Positions 1 through 7,635 of a stretch of 15,218 nucleotides of DNA are shown here, piece by piece (position 1 is the stretch's first letter; the number at the start of each line of letters is the position of its first letter). The translations under genes and the position numbers were made by a program. The stretch spans positions 1-15,218 of the forward strand of contig DBHR01000058.1 in assembly GCA_002296225.1 (NCBI GenBank). The letters run 5' to 3'. Source of the stretch: Acidobacteria bacterium UBA823. GTDB taxonomy: Bacteria > Acidobacteriota > Vicinamibacteria > Vicinamibacterales > UBA823. The notes below the pieces were generated by a model that saw only the letters and a list, made by a program, of their open reading frames with translations, was not told the DNA's origin and searched no databases.

Positions 1-1454
1 TCAACAGCCGTTCCCCCGGGGATGTTGGTGCCACCGTTGCCGCCAGGGCAGATTAGCGCGGACCGCTTACCGAGGTCGTTGTCGCGGTGCAGCGGCGGGT
101 TAAACAGCGGCCCCATCTGATAATTGGCCATGATCTCGGTTGCTTGCTGCCGCAGCTCAGGCGTGAAATCAATGAGGTCATCCTCGGTGACGCCCTGCAT
201 CTCGTAGGCTGCCGGTCTAGTTGGGAATGGCTGGGTGGGAGAAGTCTGCTCGCCAGGGATCATGGATTCGGGGACAGGCCGCTCTTCGATCGGCCAGACC
301 GGTTCACCCGTCTCACGGTTTAACACGTAGGCGAATGACTGCTTCGTGGTCTGTGCGAGGATCGGCACCCGTTCTCCATCGATTATCACGTCGAGCAGAC
401 TCGGGGCGGTCGGGTTGTCGTAGTTCCAGATGTCGTGGTGGACGGTTTGGAAGTGCCATCGCCTCTCGCCGGTTTCGGCATCGAGTGCGAGGATTGTTGT
501 TGCGAACAGGTTGTCACCTGGGTGCTCGCCGCCCCAATAGTCATTCGTAGGGGGGTCGGTGACGATATACACGAGCCCGAGTTGGGGGTCAGCGGACAGC
601 GGTGCCCAAGCGGACACGTTGCCCGTGTAGGTCCACGCGTCGCTCTCCCAGGTCTCATGGCCAAACTCACCTGGTTGGGGGATGACATTGAACTTCCACT
701 TGTGTGCGCCTGTCTTGGCGTCGTAGGCCAGGATGTGTCCAGGCACGTTCTCACGCCGCGACTGGTGGTAGCCCTGTTCATGCGCGTTACCAACGACGAT
801 GGTGTCGTTCACGACGATGGGTGGGGAGGAATTCGTGATGTAGCCGATGTCCGTCGGAATGCCGTCATAGGGGTCATACGGGTAGCCGAAGTCAGCCAGA
901 AGGTCGACCGTGCCGTTGTCGCCGAAGTCTTCGATCGGATAACCAGTGTCGGGATTGAGTGCGTGGAGGAAAAATGCCGGCGTCACGACGTAGATCCGGC
1001 TCTCACCGTCAACCTCACTGTAGGCGACGCCCTTGCCATAGTTCTTCCGCATCGACAATTCCCACCGTTTGGTCGGTGGTTCGCGGAAGGTCCACAATGT
1101 TTCGCCAGTGGTCGGCTCGATGGCGACGACCGTGCGCCGCTGTCCGGCAACGGTATAGAGGCGCCCGTTGACGTAGAGCGGGGTCGAACGAAGGATGTTG
1201 TCGACAGTTGGCCCGAAGTTGTCACCCTTCCAGACCCACTGCACTTCGAGATCCTCAAAGTTCTCGGCGTTGATTTGTTCGAGTGGCGAATACCGTGAAC
1301 TGGCGGCATCCCCGCCCCAGTAGCGCCATTCACCATTTTCGGTTCCCGAGTGTGTGCGCTCCTGTGCGAGGACCGTCGGCGTTGCCCACACCACTGCGGC
1401 TACGGTCAAGACGGCCAGTGCTGTCTGGTGCCATCGTCGCTTTGTTCCATTCAT
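1..1454 (-). CDS. PQQ-dependent dehydrogenase, glucose dehydrogenase-like (partial, C-terminus beyond left edge)
   Basis: Quinoprotein dehydrogenase that would oxidise an alcohol or sugar in the periplasm and pass electrons to the respiratory chain; the substrate cannot be told from this part. The visible 484 codons start at ATG 1454. A Sec signal peptide covers residues 1-30 (hydrophobic core ALAVLTVAAVVW, likely cleavage after VLA). The mature part has the family opening WRYWGGDAASSRYSPL (about 43-57), then beta-propeller blades with LxALNPDTG-type turns, and the diagnostic stretches TVHHDIWNYDNP (337-348), AQTTKQSFAYVLNR (367-380) and GEPVWPIEERPVP (383-395), which are hallmarks of the membrane/soluble PQQ glucose dehydrogenase group. 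The reading frame runs off the left edge at a GGTNIPGG segment, so the last propeller blades are missing. A GGAG sequence lies about 10 bases upstream of the ATG. It is divergent from the M24 peptidase gene. Family assignment is firm; substrate unknown. Confidence 0.93.
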   Translation of the reverse strand, partial: MNGTKRRWHQTALAVLTVAAVVWATPTVLAQERTHSGTENGEWRYWGGDAASSRYSPLEQINAENFEDLEVQWVWKGDNFGPTVDNILRSTPLYVNGRLYTVAGQRRTVVAIEPTTGETLWTFREPPTKRWELSMRKNYGKGVAYSEVDGESRIYVVTPAFFLHALNPDTGYPIEDFGDNGTVDLLADFGYPYDPYDGIPTDIGYITNSSPPIVVNDTIVVGNAHEQGYHQSRRENVPGHILAYDAKTGAHKWKFNVIPQPGEFGHETWESDAWTYTGNVSAWAPLSADPQLGLVYIVTDPPTNDYWGGEHPGDNLFATTILALDAETGERRWHFQTVHHDIWNYDNPTAPSLLDVIIDGERVPILAQTTKQSFAYVLNRETGEPVWPIEERPVPESMIPGEQTSPTQPFPTRPAAYEMQGVTEDDLIDFTPELRQQATEIMANYQMGPLFNPPLHRDNDLGKRSALICPGGNGGTNIPGGTAV

Positions 1455-1715
1455 ACCCACGGCTCTCCCTGCTGTTTCCCCAAACACCGATTGAAGAGGC
1501 TTGGAGCGCGGACCGAGTCCGGCTCGTCCTGCCACACGTATCCGCTATCATATCTCGTTCCGCTAGGGTTTTTCTTTGCCAGCGTTTCCGGGTCAGTGTT
1601 TTTCGCCTGCAAACTCTCCCACTGGCTGCTGGGTCGCCTTGGTCGGTTCCCCGGGCGTAAACTAGTGACCGCCGTGCACCCATATCTCTCGGTGACTGGA
1701 AGTGGAGGCTTCGTC
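1455..1715. promoter_or_regulatory. Divergent intergenic region between the PQQ dehydrogenase and M24 peptidase genes
   Basis: These 261 bases separate two genes transcribed away from each other, so promoters for both must lie here or overlap it. A good -10-like hexamer TATGAT reads on the minus strand at 1552-1547, but I find no matching -35 at 16-18 bases. On the plus strand no convincing promoter pair is visible. T-rich tracts occur at 1569-1577 and around 1601-1605. No gene is supported here: the frame of the M24 gene stays open leftwards to 1350, but that would overlap the dehydrogenase gene and has no signal-peptide logic. Confidence 0.4.
1703..1708 (+). promoter_or_regulatory. Ribosome binding site fixing the M24 peptidase start
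   Basis: TGGAGG lies 7 bases upstream of ATG 1716, an ideal spacing. It selects this start over upstream in-frame starts back to 1350, because the protein beginning at 1716 opens directly with a signal peptide. Confidence 0.75.
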
Positions 1716-3110
1716 ATGCCGCGTGTACTCACGCTCATCGGTTTGGTAATCACACTGTTGTTACTAACGGCGTCTGTGCACGCCGGGGGTTTACCGGTGG
1801 AAGTCCAAGAGACGCCCCCCTACGTTTCGTCTCGCCCCCTCGGGACTCTCCGCGAACAGGCTGCTATTCAGCAAGCTTGGCTGAAGGAGCGGCTTGAGGT
1901 GAACCTTCCCAAGGTCATGCGCGATCACGGCGTGGACATGTGGGTCGTCTCGATGCGCGAATACAACGAGGACCCGGTGTTTCGTGCGCTCGTCTCGCCG
2001 ACGAGTTTCGCTGCGCGCCGACGGACGATCTACATCTTTTTCGATCGCGGTAGCGTTGAGGGCGTGGAGCGGATTGCCCTGGGTGGAAACTCGATGGGTG
2101 GGCTGTATGACGCATACCGAACCGAACTCCCGACTGCGACTGGTCGGCGAGCGGAGTTGTGGGGTGCCGGCCAATGGAGGCTCTTTGCCCAAATCGTTCG
2201 GGAACGCGACCCCCGTTCGATTGCGGTCAACATTTCCGATGAGCACAACTTTGCCGACGGTCTCACCGCTGGTGAGTGGGAGCAGATGCGGGAGGCACTC
2301 GGGCCCGAGCTCGAGGCGCGCGTGGTGCGAAATCCGCGTCTGGCAATTGATTACCTTGCGCTGCGGGTGCCGAGCATGACGCAGGTCTACCGCAGGCTGC
2401 AGGGAATCGTCCACGAGATTATCTCCGCGGCGTTCTCGAGTCTTGTCATCACGTCGGGGGAGACGACGACTGCGGACGTGGTCTGGTGGATGCGTCAGCG
2501 CGTGAACGACCTTGGACTGCATACCTGGTTCCAACCATCGGTCAGCGTCCAGCGTCAGGATGCGACGTCTGAGGATTTGCCCAGCGACCCGGTTATTCAG
2601 CGTGGCGACGTACTTCACTGCGATTTCGGTATCACGGCTATGGGGCTCAACACCGACACGCAGCACATGGCTTATGTTCTGCGCGACGGTGAGGCCGACG
2701 CACCCGAGGGGTTGAAGCGTGCACTCGCTCGGGCAAACCGGCTGCAGGATATCCTGCTGGAGAAGACTGAGGTCGGGATGAGCGGTAACGAGGTCCTACA
2801 GGCGGTCCTGCGCCAAATGGAAGCGGAAGGTCTGAACGGTACGATGTATTCCCACCCCATCGGGGACCACGGGCACGGCGCGGGTCCGCTAATCGGCTTG
2901 TGGGATTACCAGGAGGCTGTGCCGGGACGGGGTGACGTCCCGGTGCTGGCGAATATGTGGTACTCGACCGAACTCCAGGTCACCACACCGGTTGCTGAAT
3001 GGAACGGGCAAGCGGTGCGGATGGCATTAGAGGAGGAAGCTGAAATTACACCGGATGGCGCCAAGCGCTGGATGTTGCGGCGCCAGACCGAGTTACATCT
3101 TGTGAGATGA
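1716..3110 (+). CDS. Exported M24-family metallopeptidase (Xaa-Pro aminopeptidase / prolidase-like)
   Basis: Predicted secreted aminopeptidase of the pita-bread fold, probably cleaving Xaa-Pro bonds in peptides; the exact substrate is inference. The 464-residue protein starts with a Sec signal peptide (1-23, core LTLIGLVITLLLL, cleavage after VHA). Residues 24-215 form a creatinase-N-like domain and about 220-455 the catalytic domain. The five metal-ligand positions are all present: D303 in HCDFG and D314 in NTDTQ, eleven apart as in the family, a His in the HGHG segment at 385-388, E419 in YSTEL and a Glu in the EEEAE cluster at 439-443. This complete set argues for a true metallopeptidase, not creatinase, which lacks the metal site. 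It is the only plus-strand gene, divergent from the PQQ dehydrogenase and convergent with the flavoprotein gene. An ideal Shine-Dalgarno sequence precedes the ATG. Confidence 0.9.
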   Translation: MPRVLTLIGLVITLLLLTASVHAGGLPVEVQETPPYVSSRPLGTLREQAAIQQAWLKERLEVNLPKVMRDHGVDMWVVSMREYNEDPVFRALVSPTSFAARRRTIYIFFDRGSVEGVERIALGGNSMGGLYDAYRTELPTATGRRAELWGAGQWRLFAQIVRERDPRSIAVNISDEHNFADGLTAGEWEQMREALGPELEARVVRNPRLAIDYLALRVPSMTQVYRRLQGIVHEIISAAFSSLVITSGETTTADVVWWMRQRVNDLGLHTWFQPSVSVQRQDATSEDLPSDPVIQRGDVLHCDFGITAMGLNTDTQHMAYVLRDGEADAPEGLKRALARANRLQDILLEKTEVGMSGNEVLQAVLRQMEAEGLNGTMYSHPIGDHGHGAGPLIGLWDYQEAVPGRGDVPVLANMWYSTELQVTTPVAEWNGQAVRMALEEEAEITPDGAKRWMLRRQTELHLVR

Positions 3111-3133
3111 CGCGCTGCTCTAGTCTCTCGGGA

Positions 3134-3155
3134 GGGCGAGTAAACGTCTCGACCC
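3134..3155 (+). terminator. Weak hairpin downstream of the M24 gene, possible terminator
   Basis: GGGCGAG (3134-3140) pairs with CTCGACCC (3148-3155) through seven base pairs with one bulged A and a 7-base loop, starting 24 bases after the M24 stop codon. There is no T tract on either strand, so it is not a classical intrinsic terminator. It is the best hairpin seen in the 94-base convergent gap 3111-3204. Confidence 0.25.
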
Positions 3156-3204
3156 GCACAGTGGTAACGCGAGTTCTAAGTCTGAGTCTCTAACGACCAA
3201 AGCC

Positions 3205-4416
3205 CTAGAACGTTTCCTCTTTTAGTCTAAACGTCGCATCGAGCATGGGGTCGGTCGCTCGGCCGGTTACGCGATGAGCGACGTAGTCACCGAGCATGAT
3301 GCCGTGCTTGTAGCCGTGCCCAGACCCGGCGCCCAACAGCCAGACATTTTCCAGTTCCGGGTGCCGGTCCACGATGAAGTGCGCGTCGACGCTGTTGGTT
3401 CGCGGGCTCACGCGGGTTTCCAACAGGGGCTGCCCAGCCAAGGATGGGAGTGCTTCGGCAGCGAATTCGTGAATCCTGCGGACTTCATCGGGCGTGACCG
3501 TCCGGTCGCCGGTATCGGGGTCCAGTGGACCTGTGTCCCAGTAAGGTCCTAGCTTCAACCCCTTGCCTTCGATGCTGGGGAACCCATATACACCGCGCGT
3601 CACGAACGTAGGGCAGTTGGGAAACGACAGTCGGTTGTCTTCTTTGGGCGTGCCCACGAAGAAGATCGCCCGCCGGTTCAGACGGAGCTTGGGCCCTAAG
3701 ACCTCCGGGAACATCTTGACGTGCCACGGACCGCACGCGAACACGAAGCTTTGGGCCGAGACCGTTTCGCCGGTTGAAAGCGTGAGCGTGCGTAGCCGGC
3801 CGCCGGCACGCTGGTTGGGTGCGGCCAGCGCCATCGTGAACCGGCCGCCGCGGCGCTCGAAGGCATCGGCCACGGCGAGACATCCCTCACGGCACTTCAG
3901 TACGCCAGTGCTCGGGACCCAGTGGCCGACGGAGACGCCGTCTAGATTGAATTGCGGATATCGGTACTCGAGTTCGGCTCGCTCAACCCGCTCGTTCTCG
4001 ACCCCGAGATGGTCGAGAACGGTCTTCGTGGCGTGCAGGGTGGCAGTCCATTCGCGGCTCAGGGTAATCTGGCCGGTCTGGTAGAGCAGCCGCCGTTCCC
4101 ACTCTGCCTCGCGCCGTTTCCACCGTGCGAGGGCTTCGACCGCCCAGCGCGAGTAGATCTCACGGTCACCGTAGCTGGCTCGGATCTGACGCGTCTCGCC
4201 CGCTGAACTGGAGCGGGCGTTCCCTGGACCGTAGGCGTCAATTAGACGAACGGAATGGCCCATCTCTCGCAGATAGAGCGCGGTCCAGCCGCCGAAGGCG
4301 CCAGCACCGACGACGACAATCTCCGGGGCCGGTTCGGGTTGGATTGCCGGGGCGCGTCCGAAGGCGGCGGCGCCGAGGCTCGCACCGGTCAGTTGCAGGA
4401 ACGTTCGTCGTTCCAT
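3205..4416 (-). CDS. Tat-exported FAD-dependent amine oxidase (DAO family, monomeric sarcosine oxidase-like)
   Basis: Flavoprotein expected to oxidise a secondary or N-methyl amine or an amino acid; the substrate is unknown. The 403 residues open with a twin-arginine signal (ERRTFLQLTGASLGAAAF, 2-19), so the folded, FAD-loaded enzyme would be exported. The Rossmann FAD motif VVGAGAFG is at 35-42 with an acidic residue closing the second strand (LIDAYGPG, 58-65). SSSAGETRQIRASYG (69-83) matches the flavin-contacting SSHGxTRIIR loop of monomeric sarcosine oxidase and N-methyltryptophan oxidase. The C-terminal HFIVDRHPE and GAGSGHGYK segments (346-370) also match that group. At the position of its covalent flavin Cys (KVCMYT in Bacillus sarcosine oxidase) this protein has RVSPRT, giving Ser337, so FAD is probably bound non-covalently. 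It lies 34 bases after the ankyrin gene, probably the last gene of that operon. No strong Shine-Dalgarno sequence precedes its ATG, hinting at coupling to the upstream gene. Confidence 0.88.
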   Translation of the reverse strand: MERRTFLQLTGASLGAAAFGRAPAIQPEPAPEIVVVGAGAFGGWTALYLREMGHSVRLIDAYGPGNARSSSAGETRQIRASYGDREIYSRWAVEALARWKRREAEWERRLLYQTGQITLSREWTATLHATKTVLDHLGVENERVERAELEYRYPQFNLDGVSVGHWVPSTGVLKCREGCLAVADAFERRGGRFTMALAAPNQRAGGRLRTLTLSTGETVSAQSFVFACGPWHVKMFPEVLGPKLRLNRRAIFFVGTPKEDNRLSFPNCPTFVTRGVYGFPSIEGKGLKLGPYWDTGPLDPDTGDRTVTPDEVRRIHEFAAEALPSLAGQPLLETRVSPRTNSVDAHFIVDRHPELENVWLLGAGSGHGYKHGIMLGDYVAHRVTGRATDPMLDATFRLKEETF

Positions 4417-4450
4417 AGGCGTCTTGGGTCGTGGTGGCTGGGCTATGGGA

Positions 4451-6190
4451 TTAACAACTCACGCAGCGGTTGTTGTTTGTTGCGCCGAGGCCTATGAGTA
4501 GTTCGATGGTGTCAGGGAACGGCTGCGTCCGTTGGACCGGTCCGTTTGCTAGGTCGGCGGTGGTGTGGCCACGGCGGCTCACGACGGTCACGTCGGCGCC
4601 CCTTGACACGAGATACTCGATAAGTTCATTGTCGCCGCGCGATGCGGCATGGTGCACCGGCGTGTAGCCCTGATGGTCCCGCGCGTTGACGTCGGCGCCC
4701 AACTCTTCCACTAGGAACTTGACGGCGGGTAGCCAACCGTCGGGCACGTGCCGGTGGGAGTTCCCGGCAAAGCCCGCGCCATAGCCGACCCCGGACGTCG
4801 CGTGAAGAGGATAGACGGCGGGCCCACCAAGCGGAATCGGTGGCAGGCCCGAGTGATCTGTGTCGTCGCCTCTTCGCCGTCGTTCAGGTACTTTAATGGT
4901 TGGTAGATTCGGGTCGGCGCCGTGCTCGAGGAGCATGCGCATTGCACGAAGGTCGAGCGCGTAAGCGGCACGCCAAAACGGCGTTGCGCCGGTCCTGCCA
5001 ACGCCCAACAGGTCTCGGTTGTAGGTTGTGTACCACAGCGATTTCGTCAGCCTGGTGTTTACATCAGCGCCAGCGTCGAGCACTGCCTCCATTAATTCTA
5101 AATACGAGGTCTCCTGCTGCATGTAATCGGTGGGTTGCGGGTGACGCGACTTAGGTGCCCAGTGCATATTGAGTGCGGCATAGAGCGGCGCGGCGCCCGC
5201 ATCACTTTCCAATGTTGGGTCTGCGCCTGCTTGGAGCAACAACTTGGACAGGTCGAAATGTCCATTAATTGTCGCCATCAGTATCGGGCTCGTCCGGTCC
5301 GCCGCGCTTGGCTGGTTGATATCGGCACCACCCTTGAGCAGTGTCTCCACTGCATCAATGTGACCTTCGCGGGCCGCAAGGAGAAGCGGCGTCAACCCAC
5401 CGTGTGCCCCGACGAGGTCGGCATAGCCAAGTGGTTCCGGCTCTTCCTGCAGGTCTACTTCGCGTGGCGTTGCCTCACGCTGTCTAGACATTTGCGCCGC
5501 TGCTGTCTCGGTCCGCCCGGACCGTTCGATGCCCATCAACTGGTCGCGCAGCGCGTTGACCCGTTCGCGCCGGGCCCTCAAGTCGGTGAGGTCGACCTCG
5601 TTGCGTGCGGTTACGTTAATGACTGTTCCGGTTATCCGGGCGTCGGCGCCGGCTTGGAGCAGCGCCTCGATCACGGCCACTCGATTACTTGCCGCGGCGA
5701 ACATTAACGGCGTCTGGCCCCATACCGGCTCACGCACGTCCACGTCGGTTGCATGACGGAGCAGGGCAGCCACGGCTTTGACGTGGCCGGACGTTGCAGC
5801 AAAGTGAAGTGGCGTGGCACCGGTCGTCGTCATGGTGTTCGGATTAGCGCCTGCGGCCAGGAGGGTCTCAACCACGACCCCACTACCGACGGCGCTTGCC
5901 ACGTGCAGTGGCGTGTGGGCGCCGAGCCGAGTGACTGCAGAGAGGTCAGCTCCGGCATCGACCAGCAGTGCCGCGGTCTCGCCGTCGCCGTTCCGCGCAG
6001 CCCAATGCAAGGCCGTTAGGCCGTCGCCCTGGGCGGCGTCGACGTCAGCGCCCGTGGCGATCAGTAATCGTACAGTCTGGACATCCCGTGCCATGGCCGC
6101 GTCGGCCACAGGGGTATCGGGCACGGCCGCTCGGGTGAGTGCGGTGATGGCGCCGACCACTATTAGGGTGACGAGATAGGGCCGTTGCAT
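4451..6190 (-). CDS. Exported ankyrin-repeat protein
   Basis: Probable periplasmic or secreted protein-binding scaffold; the partner is unknown. The 579-residue protein starts with a Sec signal peptide (about 1-22, core YLVTLIVVGAITAL). Ankyrin repeats fill the rest, each seen as a TPLHxAA-like helix start plus a GADxN-like turn: helix starts near 59, 93, 126, 160, 267, 301, 334, 403, 460 and 510, with GAD/GAN turns at 47, 80, 114, 181, 288, 322, 374, 424, 498 and 531. The array is interrupted by a charged, Arg/Glu/Gln-rich linker at about 186-262, possibly part helical, and by a second insertion near 430-485. The last residues are RCVSC, a CxxC at the very C-terminus. A CAGGA ribosome site lies 6 bases before the ATG. 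It sits between the DUF1552 gene (22-base gap) and the flavoprotein gene (34-base gap), so it is likely co-expressed with both. Such proteins often lie beside DUF1592/DUF1552 genes in Acidobacteriota (from memory, not checked). Confidence 0.92.
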   Translation of the reverse strand: MQRPYLVTLIVVGAITALTRAAVPDTPVADAAMARDVQTVRLLIATGADVDAAQGDGLTALHWAARNGDGETAALLVDAGADLSAVTRLGAHTPLHVASAVGSGVVVETLLAAGANPNTMTTTGATPLHFAATSGHVKAVAALLRHATDVDVREPVWGQTPLMFAAASNRVAVIEALLQAGADARITGTVINVTARNEVDLTDLRARRERVNALRDQLMGIERSGRTETAAAQMSRQREATPREVDLQEEPEPLGYADLVGAHGGLTPLLLAAREGHIDAVETLLKGGADINQPSAADRTSPILMATINGHFDLSKLLLQAGADPTLESDAGAAPLYAALNMHWAPKSRHPQPTDYMQQETSYLELMEAVLDAGADVNTRLTKSLWYTTYNRDLLGVGRTGATPFWRAAYALDLRAMRMLLEHGADPNLPTIKVPERRRRGDDTDHSGLPPIPLGGPAVYPLHATSGVGYGAGFAGNSHRHVPDGWLPAVKFLVEELGADVNARDHQGYTPVHHAASRGDNELIEYLVSRGADVTVVSRRGHTTADLANGPVQRTQPFPDTIELLIGLGATNNNRCVSC

Positions 6191-6212
6191 TCTTTTTCCT
6201 GGGACCTCTCGG

Positions 6213-7607
6213 TCAGGCCGAGAGCGAGAACGTGCCAGTGCTGTCGCCGAAGCGTTTCATCTCCTCGAATCCCAGCTTCTGCAGTAGGGTCAGCATGACG
6301 TTTGCCATCGGCGTGCCAGGCTGCGCACGTAGGTGAAGGTTGCCGTCGAGTTGCCCGTTAGCGCCCCCGAGAACAATCAGCGGGCAGCGCTTATGGTTGT
6401 GCACGTTTGGATCACCCATCGGCGAACCGTAGATGACCATGGTCTTGTCGAGCAGCGTCCCCTCGCCTTCTTCGAGGCTTTGAAGTTTTTTGAGGAAGTA
6501 AGGCAACAGGCTCACGTGGTAGCGGTTGATCAGCGCGAATTCCTCAATATTGCTCTCCCGTCCGCTATGGTGGGATGACGGATGGAAGCCCTTGGCGACA
6601 CCGCTTTCGGGATAGACGCGGCTTGACGCGTCGCGGCCCATCTTAAACGAGAAAACGCGCGTCATGTCCGACTCGAGGGCCAGTGCTTGGAGGTCGAACA
6701 TTAACTTAACGTGTTCGTCGAACGAATCAGGCACGCCCGCTGGCGCGCCCGGCAACTCGCGCACTTCACCACCAGCGTTTTGCACCTCGATTCGTTCGAT
6801 TCGCCGCTCGATTTCACGGATGTCTTGGAGGTAGCGGTCCATCCGCGCCCGGTCGGTCGGGTCGAGTGTTCGCTGTAAATCAGCGACCTCCCCGGTTATA
6901 AAGTCGAGCACGCTGCGCCGCGCGCGCCGTCGTTCGGCGCGCGCGGCGCCAGTGCCGCCGGCCCCGAAAAGCTGGTCGAATGCGTGCCGCGGGTCGCGAA
7001 TCATTGGCAGCGGTTCATTGGGTGCAGCCCAGCTGATCGTGTCGGTGTAGACGCAGGAGTAACCGTAGGCGCACCCGCCGGCTTGGTCGACATTCTCGAT
7101 GCAAAACTGCATCGACGGAATCGGCGTATCCTGCCCGAACACTCGGGCGTACATTTGGTCCAGTGAGGTCCCGGCATGCACGTCCGAACTCTCGGTCTGT
7201 TTCGGATGGGCCTGAGTCAAGAATGTTGCACTTGAGCGGAAGTGGTCACCGCCGATCTCCTTCGGCATGGCCGCCTCGGCGGCGCGCACATCCGTGTCGC
7301 TGACGATCGTCAGGTGTTGGCGAAACGGCTCGAGCGGGCTCATCGCACTCGGGGTCAGATCGAAATCGTGGCCGACGGTCGCAGGTGACCAGAGATTCCT
7401 CGACCCGCCGTACTCGGTGCTGCCCGCCGTGCCATGCACGATCTCGATACACACCAACCGCGTTGGGTCCGGAGTCGCTTGCGCGAGGCCGCGAGTCCAG
7501 CCCCTACCGGCGGGTACAAACGCGTCGAGGAACGGCAGCGCCACTGTGGTGCCCATACCGCGAAGAAATGTACGGCGGGGGAGGTGCTTACCGGTGATGA
7601 GTTTCAT
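6213..7607 (-). CDS. DUF1552 (HXXSHH family) protein, Tat-exported
   Basis: Protein of unknown biochemical role from the DUF1552 family (PF07586), typical of Acidobacteriota, Planctomycetes and myxobacteria. The 464 residues begin with a twin-arginine signal (PRRTFLRGMGTTVALPFL, 10-27), implying export in the folded state, often a sign of a bound cofactor or pre-assembled complex. The family-defining H-x-x-S-H-H is present as HPSSHH at 342-347. Other recognisable stretches are CIEIVHGTAGS (53-63), DQAGGCAYGYSC (174-185) and VIYGSPMGDPNVHNHKRCP (391-409). The histidine-rich conserved parts suggest a metal site, but this is inference. An Arg/Ala-rich segment at 220-231 is encoded by a perfect inverted repeat (see 6915-6949). 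A GGAG ribosome site lies 8 bases upstream of the ATG. The gene follows the DUF1592-family gene by 28 bases, the usual pairing for these two families, and precedes the ankyrin gene by 22. Confidence 0.94.
   Translation of the reverse strand: MKLITGKHLPRRTFLRGMGTTVALPFLDAFVPAGRGWTRGLAQATPDPTRLVCIEIVHGTAGSTEYGGSRNLWSPATVGHDFDLTPSAMSPLEPFRQHLTIVSDTDVRAAEAAMPKEIGGDHFRSSATFLTQAHPKQTESSDVHAGTSLDQMYARVFGQDTPIPSMQFCIENVDQAGGCAYGYSCVYTDTISWAAPNEPLPMIRDPRHAFDQLFGAGGTGAARAERRRARRSVLDFITGEVADLQRTLDPTDRARMDRYLQDIREIERRIERIEVQNAGGEVRELPGAPAGVPDSFDEHVKLMFDLQALALESDMTRVFSFKMGRDASSRVYPESGVAKGFHPSSHHSGRESNIEEFALINRYHVSLLPYFLKKLQSLEEGEGTLLDKTMVIYGSPMGDPNVHNHKRCPLIVLGGANGQLDGNLHLRAQPGTPMANVMLTLLQKLGFEEMKRFGDSTGTFSLSA
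6915..6949. repeat. Perfect 15-bp inverted repeat with 5-base loop inside the DUF1552 gene
   Basis: GCGCCGCGCGCGCCG at 6915-6929 is the exact reverse complement of CGGCGCGCGCGGCGC at 6935-6949, separated by TCGTT. All stem pairs are G-C, so the RNA or single-stranded DNA hairpin would be extremely stable. It lies inside the coding sequence and encodes residues 220-231 (GAARAERRRARR). No T tract follows, so it is not a standard terminator. Confidence 0.9.
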
Positions 7608-7635
7608 CTTGCGATCTCCACGGCGGGCCTTCCGG

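Noticed and set aside
435..1298. A 287-codon plus-strand open frame opposite the PQQ dehydrogenase
   Set aside because: The minus-strand frame carries clear quinoprotein motifs throughout; the antisense translation shows no family features.
1547..1552. TATGAT -10-like hexamer on the minus strand upstream of the PQQ dehydrogenase
   Set aside because: There is no acceptable -35 at 16-18 bases, and the leader would be about 90 bases; not strong enough for a separate promoter call.
1350..1715. N-terminal extension of the M24 frame back to ATG 1350
   Set aside because: It would overlap the divergent dehydrogenase gene and bury the signal peptide; TGGAGG seven bases before ATG 1716 fixes the start there.
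1791..2666. A 291-codon open frame antisense to the M24 peptidase
   Set aside because: It has no recognisable domain, and the plus-strand frame has the full M24 motif set. GC-rich genes commonly leave the opposite strand open.
3173..3211. GTTCTA ... TAGAAC inverted repeat between the convergent genes
   Set aside because: Arms are only 6 bp, the loop is 27 bases, and the right arm overlaps the stop codon of the flavoprotein gene; chance is likely.
5135..5707. A 190-codon plus-strand open frame opposite the ankyrin gene
   Set aside because: It has no coherent domain, and the minus strand shows regular ankyrin repeats here.
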